Below are positions 5,217-8,979 of a stretch of 8,979 bases of DNA, piece after piece. The translations under genes and the position numbers were made by a program. The stretch's first letter is position 1, and each line of letters begins with the position of its first letter. Source of the stretch: Proteobacteria bacterium UBA4656 (GTDB taxonomy: Bacteria; Pseudomonadota; Gammaproteobacteria; Xanthomonadales; Ahniellaceae); assembly GCA_002405525.1 (NCBI GenBank), contig DHLY01000066.1, positions 1 to 8,979 on the forward strand. Reading direction: 5' to 3'. A model generated the notes under the pieces. The model did no database searches. It saw only the letters and a program-made list of their open reading frames with translations, and had not been told where the DNA came from.

Positions 5217-7961
5217 ATGCGCAGCCTGCCGAGTCTCGTCGCCGTCGCCCTGTTGTCGATCGCCATCGCCCTGCCGGCGCGCGCGTCCGACCCGGACATC
5301 CCTTTCGAGCGCTTCCGCCTCGACAACGGCCTGACCGTGGTCGTGCACACCGACCGCAAGGCGCCGATCGTCGCGGTCAACGTCTGGTACCACGTCGGCG
5401 GCAAGGACGAACCGGCCGACCGGCAGGAGTTCGCGCACTGGTTCGAGCACTTGATGTTCCAGGGCTCGGAGAACTACCGCGACGAGTTCTTCAAGCCCTT
5501 CGAGGAGGTCGGCGCCACCGACCAGAACGGCACCACCAGCCAGGATCGCACCAACTATTTCCAGAACGTGCCCACCACCGCGCTCGACCGCGCGCTTTGG
5601 ATGGAGTCCGACCGCATGGGCCACCTGCTCGGCGCGCTCGACCAGAAGGTGATCGACGAGCAGCGCGGCGTGGTGCAGAACGAGAAGCGCCAGCGCGAGA
5701 ACCAGCCCTACGGCAAGGTCTGGGACCGCGTTTTCGAAGCCAGCTTCCCGCAAGGCCATCCCTATCATGCGCCCGACCTGGCGGCCGGCGATCTGCTCGA
5801 GGGCGCAACGGTCGATGAGGCCAAAGACTGGTTCCGCAGGTACTACGGCGCGGCGAACGCGACCCTTGTGCTGGCCGGCGACATCGACGTCGCGACGGCG
5901 AGGGAAAAGGTCCAGCAATACTTCGGTCACATCCCCTCGGGCCCGCCGCTGACCCGCCACGAGGTCGACGTCGCCGCGCGAAGCGACGCGCGACGCGACG
6001 TGATGTACGACCGCGTGCCGCAGCCACGCATCGTGCGCACCTGGAACGTGCCGCCGGTGACCGATTCCGACAGCGAGATCCTCGGCCTGTTCGCGCAGGT
6101 GCTGGGCGGCAGCGCCGCCTCGCGACTGGATGCGCGCCTCGTGCACCGCGACCAGGTCGCCGATGGCGTCAGCGCGTTCAATTTCGGCATGGAGATCGCC
6201 GGCCTGTTCGGCATCCAGGTCGACGTCAAGGCCGACCGCGATCCGGCGGCAGTGGAGAAGGTACTCGACGAGGAGCTTTCGCGCCTGCTCGCCGAGGGCC
6301 CGACGAAGGAGGAACTCGAGCGCGCCCGCACGGTGGTGCGCGCGGGCTTCGTGCGCGGCATCGAGCGCATCGGTGGCTTCGGCGGCAAGGCCGACGTGCT
6401 CGCCGAATGCCAGGTCTTCCACGGCGACCCGGGCTGCTTCCGCAAAGCGCTGGCCACGATTGACGCCGCGACTCCGGCGCAGGTGCGCGACGTCGCCCGG
6501 CGCTGGCTGTCGCAGGGCAACTACACGCTCACCGTGTTGCCCTTCGGCCAGACGAAGAATACCCCGCAGAGCGCGGTCGACCGCAGCCTCGGCGTGCCCA
6601 GGGTGGAATCCTTCCCCGACCTGTCTTTCCCGACGCTGGAACGCTTTGCCCTCTCCAACGGCGTGCCGGTGGTGCTGGCGCGCCGGCCGGAGATCCCGGT
6701 GGTGCAGGTGCAGGCGATGTTCGACGCCGGCTTCGCCTCCGATGCCGGCGGCAAGCTGGGCGCGGCGGCGTTCGCGATGGGGATGCTCGACGAGGGGGCC
6801 GGCAGGTACGGCGCGCTCGAGTTCGCCGCGCGCGCCGAGGACCTCGGCGCCTCGGTCGGCGCAGGCGCGGCGCTGGATTCGTCCAGCGCCTTCGTGTCGG
6901 CGCTGAGCGACCAGCTCGATCCGTCGCTGGCGCTCTTCGCCACCATGCTGCGCGAGCCACGGCTCGATGCGGCCGAGATCGAACGGGTGCGCCGGCAGTG
7001 GCTGGCGCAGATCGCGCGCGAGAAGACCCAGCCCAACAGCATCGCGCAGCGCATCCTGCCGCCGCTGATGTACGGCGAGGGCCATCCCTACGGCATCCCG
7101 TTCACCGGTTCGGGCACGGAAGCATCGATCGCCGCGCTCACCCGCGACGACCTCGAGGCGCACCTCGTCGCCTGGATCCGGCCGGACAACATGCGCCTGG
7201 TGGTGGTCGGCGATACCACGCGAGAAGCGATCGCACCGCTCCTGGAGAAGCACCTTGGCGGCTGGAAGGCCCCGACCGCGGCGCGCGGCGCGAAGTCGGT
7301 GCCGGAGGTCGCATTGCCGTCCGCACCACGGGTGTTCCTGATCGACCGCCCCGAAGCGCAGCAGGCGTTCATCCTGGCCGGCCACGTCATCCCGTCGTCG
7401 AAGTCTCCGCAGATGCTTGAGATCGAAAGCGCCGTGAGCGTGATCGGAGGAATGTTCTCCTCACGCCTGAACATGAACCTGCGCGAGGACAAGAACTGGT
7501 CCTACGGCGCCTATGCCTTCAGCAGCGGCGCGCAAAACCAGCGCCCGATGCTGGTCTTTGCGCCGGTGCAGACCGACCGGGCGGTCGATTCGCTCGAGGA
7601 GCTGCGACGCGAGTTCGACGACTATGTCTCGACCCGCCCGGCCACCGCCGACGAGGTCGCCAAGGTGATCGCCAACGACGTGCGCGGCCTGCCGGGCTCG
7701 TTCGAGACCGCGGCGGCAGTGCGCGGTGCGATCACCGGCATCCTGCTCTACGACCGCCCCGACGACTACGTGCGCGCACTCAAGGCGCGCACCGAAGCGC
7801 AGACCGTGGACGGCATCAACGCCGCGGCGAGGGCGGTGATCAAGCCGTCGGCGATGACCTGGGTGGTGGTCGGCGACCTGTCGAAGATCGAGCAGGGCAT
7901 CCGCGGACTGGGGCTGGGCGAGGTGCAGGTGCTCGACGCCGGCGGCAAGGTGATTCGCTGA
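5217..7961 (+). CDS. Exported M16 (pitrilysin-family) zinc metallopeptidase, two-halved
   Basis: A 914-residue periplasmic or outer-membrane peptidase, the usual size of single-chain M16 enzymes such as PqqL. Residues 1-23 are a signal peptide ending ARA. The N-terminal half carries the inverted zinc motif HWFEH (His74, Glu77, His78) and the third ligand Glu156 in VVQNEKRQ, 78 residues later as in pitrilysin; NGTTSQDRTNYF (105-116) and the M16C-type strand ATLVLAGDID near 212 follow. The second half starts near residue 473 with a matching strand (FALSNGVPVVLARR) but has no HxxEH, as expected for the structural half. It keeps the substrate-binding Arg750 and Tyr763 (SSRLNMNLRE, NWSYG). I prefer the ATG at 5217, which has GGAA six bases upstream; ATG 5211 and TTG 5205 are in frame but abut that site. 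An oddity is Glu71 where relatives usually have Gly before FAH. The physiological substrate is unknown. Confidence 0.95.
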   Translation: MRSLPSLVAVALLSIAIALPARASDPDIPFERFRLDNGLTVVVHTDRKAPIVAVNVWYHVGGKDEPADRQEFAHWFEHLMFQGSENYRDEFFKPFEEVGATDQNGTTSQDRTNYFQNVPTTALDRALWMESDRMGHLLGALDQKVIDEQRGVVQNEKRQRENQPYGKVWDRVFEASFPQGHPYHAPDLAAGDLLEGATVDEAKDWFRRYYGAANATLVLAGDIDVATAREKVQQYFGHIPSGPPLTRHEVDVAARSDARRDVMYDRVPQPRIVRTWNVPPVTDSDSEILGLFAQVLGGSAASRLDARLVHRDQVADGVSAFNFGMEIAGLFGIQVDVKADRDPAAVEKVLDEELSRLLAEGPTKEELERARTVVRAGFVRGIERIGGFGGKADVLAECQVFHGDPGCFRKALATIDAATPAQVRDVARRWLSQGNYTLTVLPFGQTKNTPQSAVDRSLGVPRVESFPDLSFPTLERFALSNGVPVVLARRPEIPVVQVQAMFDAGFASDAGGKLGAAAFAMGMLDEGAGRYGALEFAARAEDLGASVGAGAALDSSSAFVSALSDQLDPSLALFATMLREPRLDAAEIERVRRQWLAQIAREKTQPNSIAQRILPPLMYGEGHPYGIPFTGSGTEASIAALTRDDLEAHLVAWIRPDNMRLVVVGDTTREAIAPLLEKHLGGWKAPTAARGAKSVPEVALPSAPRVFLIDRPEAQQAFILAGHVIPSSKSPQMLEIESAVSVIGGMFSSRLNMNLREDKNWSYGAYAFSSGAQNQRPMLVFAPVQTDRAVDSLEELRREFDDYVSTRPATADEVAKVIANDVRGLPGSFETAAAVRGAITGILLYDRPDDYVRALKARTEAQTVDGINAAARAVIKPSAMTWVVVGDLSKIEQGIRGLGLGEVQVLDAGGKVIR

Positions 7962-7984
7962 AGCCAGACACCGGATCCTGCAAC

Positions 7985-8015
7985 CCCGCCGCCCTCCACC
8001 GACGGTGCGGGCGGG
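7985..8015 (+). terminator. Possible terminator hairpin after the M16 peptidase
   Basis: An outer 6-bp stem (CCCGCC with GGCGGG) encloses an inner 4-bp stem (CACC with GGTG, loop GAC). It begins 23 nt past the peptidase stop. The following bases (CGCTCCGCATTGT) carry no T run, so termination would be weak or factor-dependent. Confidence 0.35.
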
Positions 8016-8146
8016 CGCTCCGCATTGTCGGGCGGCCTGCGACCGGAGGCGCCGACGCAAGCCAGGGCGTCGAGAACCACCCGGCTTGCGCGCGGCAAGG
8101 ATGCCGAGCCCGCAAAATCATTGGAGGAGCGATGGATCCGGCGGGA

Positions 8147-8173
8147 GCGAGTCCGGACATGCGGCGGACTCGC
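8147..8173. repeat. Perfect 9-bp inverted repeat
   Basis: GCGAGTCCG (8147-8155) pairs exactly with CGGACTCGC (8165-8173) across a 9-nt loop. It lies about 140 nt before the start of the last gene. It could be an RNA hairpin in a leader or a binding site for a dimeric regulator; sequence alone does not decide. Confidence 0.5.
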
Positions 8174-8312
8174 GACGTCGAAAACGTGCAGGCCAGCGTG
8201 CCCGACAGCCTGAGCCCGGCAGGGTCGGGATCGGGGTCGACCCGTCGCACCGCGTCGTGTCACATTAAGCGGGTACGCTGGGGAGCGTTCGTCGATCGAT
8301 CCGGGGGAATCC

Positions 8313-8979
8313 ATGCCGTTTTTCCGTAACCGTGTGCGCCTCGCAGCGTACATGCTCGCTGGCGCTTGCCTGCCTGCGCAGGCTGAAGTCTTCATCAACG
8401 AATTCCACTACGACAACGCCGGCACCGACGCCGGCGAACGCATCGAAGTGGTCGCCACGGCCGGGGAAAGCCTGGTCGGCTACCGCATCTATCTCTACAA
8501 CGGGACCGGTGCGACCACCGCCGCGACCTTCTACGCCAACGATCCGCTGCCCGCGGGCAGTCTCGTGGCCTGCGGGGCGACGGTGCGGATCGCCACCATC
8601 GCCTATCCGCCGAACGGCGTGCAGAACGGCGCCAATGACGGCATTGCCCTTGTTTCTCCGGCCGGTGCGGTGCTGCAGTTCCTGAGCTATGAGGGCGGCA
8701 TCCGCGCCAGCAACGGTCCGGCCGCGGGGCGCACCAGCATCGCGCTCGCGGTGTCCGAATCGGACGCCACACCGGTCAACACCTCGCTGCAGCTCGGCGG
8801 CAGCGGCACCGGCTCGGCCGCCTTCGGCTGGCGCACCAGCGCAGTCCAGACCTTCGGCGCCTGCAACAACGGACAGACCTTCGTCGCGCCCAATCCGCCG
8901 CCGGTGGTGCAGTCGATCACACCGGCCAACGGCGCCACGGGTGTGCCCCCGGCGTCCGACATCGTGGTCGCCTTCAGCG
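8313..8979 (+). CDS. Secreted protein with lamin-tail-like and Ig-like domains, probable extracellular nuclease (partial)
   Basis: The first 222 residues of a protein cut by the window end. The ATG at 8313 follows GGGGGAA with a short spacer. Residues 1-24 are a signal peptide ending AQA. Residues 25-175 match the lamin-tail-like domain common at the front of ExeM/NucH extracellular nucleases and other surface proteins: VFINEFHYDNAGTDAGERIEV (26-46, near start), YLYNGTG (60-66), GVQNGANDGIALV (102-114), LQFLSYEGGI (121-130) and SLQLGGSGTG (158-167). Cys87 and Cys184 may form a disulfide. From about 195 a Pro-rich hinge leads into VVQSITPANGATGVPPASDIVVAFS, the start of a bacterial Ig-like (Big_5-type) domain. 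A catalytic endonuclease/exonuclease/phosphatase domain would be expected downstream but is not in view, so nuclease activity is inference; an adhesin or other modular exoprotein is possible. Confidence 0.8.
   Translation, partial: MPFFRNRVRLAAYMLAGACLPAQAEVFINEFHYDNAGTDAGERIEVVATAGESLVGYRIYLYNGTGATTAATFYANDPLPAGSLVACGATVRIATIAYPPNGVQNGANDGIALVSPAGAVLQFLSYEGGIRASNGPAAGRTSIALAVSESDATPVNTSLQLGGSGTGSAAFGWRTSAVQTFGACNNGQTFVAPNPPPVVQSITPANGATGVPPASDIVVAFS

Larger units (their letters stand above)
7962..8312. other. Structured intergenic region before the secreted LTD-domain gene
   Basis: This 351-base gap follows the M16 peptidase and precedes the last gene. It holds several inverted repeats: a nested hairpin at 7985-8015, CGCAAGCC (8056-8063) with GGCTTGCG (8083-8090), a 9-bp perfect stem at 8147-8173, the palindrome GGGTCGACCC (8234-8243), and ACGCT/AGCGT around GGGG (8275-8288). 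An open frame at 8132-8329 begins ATG after a strong GGAGGAGCG but encodes 65 residues without recognisable features and runs 17 nt into the next gene. A TACGCT (8274-8279) could be a -10 element for the last gene, without a clear -35. Confidence 0.5.

Noticed and set aside
4257..7385. Very long minus-strand open frame (about 1040 codons) opposite the M16 peptidase
   Set aside because: It is the antisense shadow of a well-supported gene in GC-rich DNA. The translation is Arg/His/Ala/Gly-rich with no domain, and its end runs into another frame of the 258-residue gene.
7766..8398. Minus-strand open frame across the region before the last gene
   Set aside because: It overlaps the ends of two supported plus-strand genes and has no motif or good ribosome site.

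Overview
The window is GC-rich (codons mostly end in G or C) and its gene content fits the Gammaproteobacteria. The combination of an SrkA kinase, a YdiI-type hotdog thioesterase, a glucoseen-reductase-like flavoprotein, a DUF2845 protein and a two-halved M16 peptidase suggests the Lysobacterales (Xanthomonadales). That placement is inferred from protein character and was not checked by a search. I see no mobile element, CRISPR array, tRNA or rRNA, and no clear sign of recent horizontal transfer.

Layout. (1) Positions 63-1496, minus strand: a two-gene unit, thioesterase then srkA, joined by a GTGA overlap and followed by a weak terminator-like hairpin. (2) Positions 1612-3227, plus strand: a divergent two-gene unit, an iron-sulfur flavin reductase and a secreted DUF2845 protein, joined by an ATGA overlap. 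(3) Positions 3228-4132: a GC-rich, hairpin-rich stretch holding one small secreted orphan gene (3495-3773, minus). (4) Positions 4133-4909, minus: an unrecognised exported protein of 258 residues. It is divergent from (5) positions 5217-7961, plus: an exported M16 zinc metallopeptidase of 914 residues. (6) Positions 7962-8312: a structured intergenic region. (7) From 8313 to the window end, plus: the first 222 residues of a secreted protein with a lamin-tail-like domain and the start of a bacterial Ig-like domain. It is probably the front of an ExeM/NucH-type extracellular nuclease or a related surface protein.

Five of the eight genes encode proteins with an N-terminal export signal, so much of the window serves the cell envelope or secretion. 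The other three (kinase, thioesterase, reductase) are cytoplasmic and look like housekeeping or stress functions. I found no convincing new multi-gene system. The most notable points are the gapless internal duplication in the DUF2845 protein, its translational coupling to a cytoplasmic reductase, the orphan secreted 92-residue protein, and the cluster of perfect inverted repeats before the last gene.
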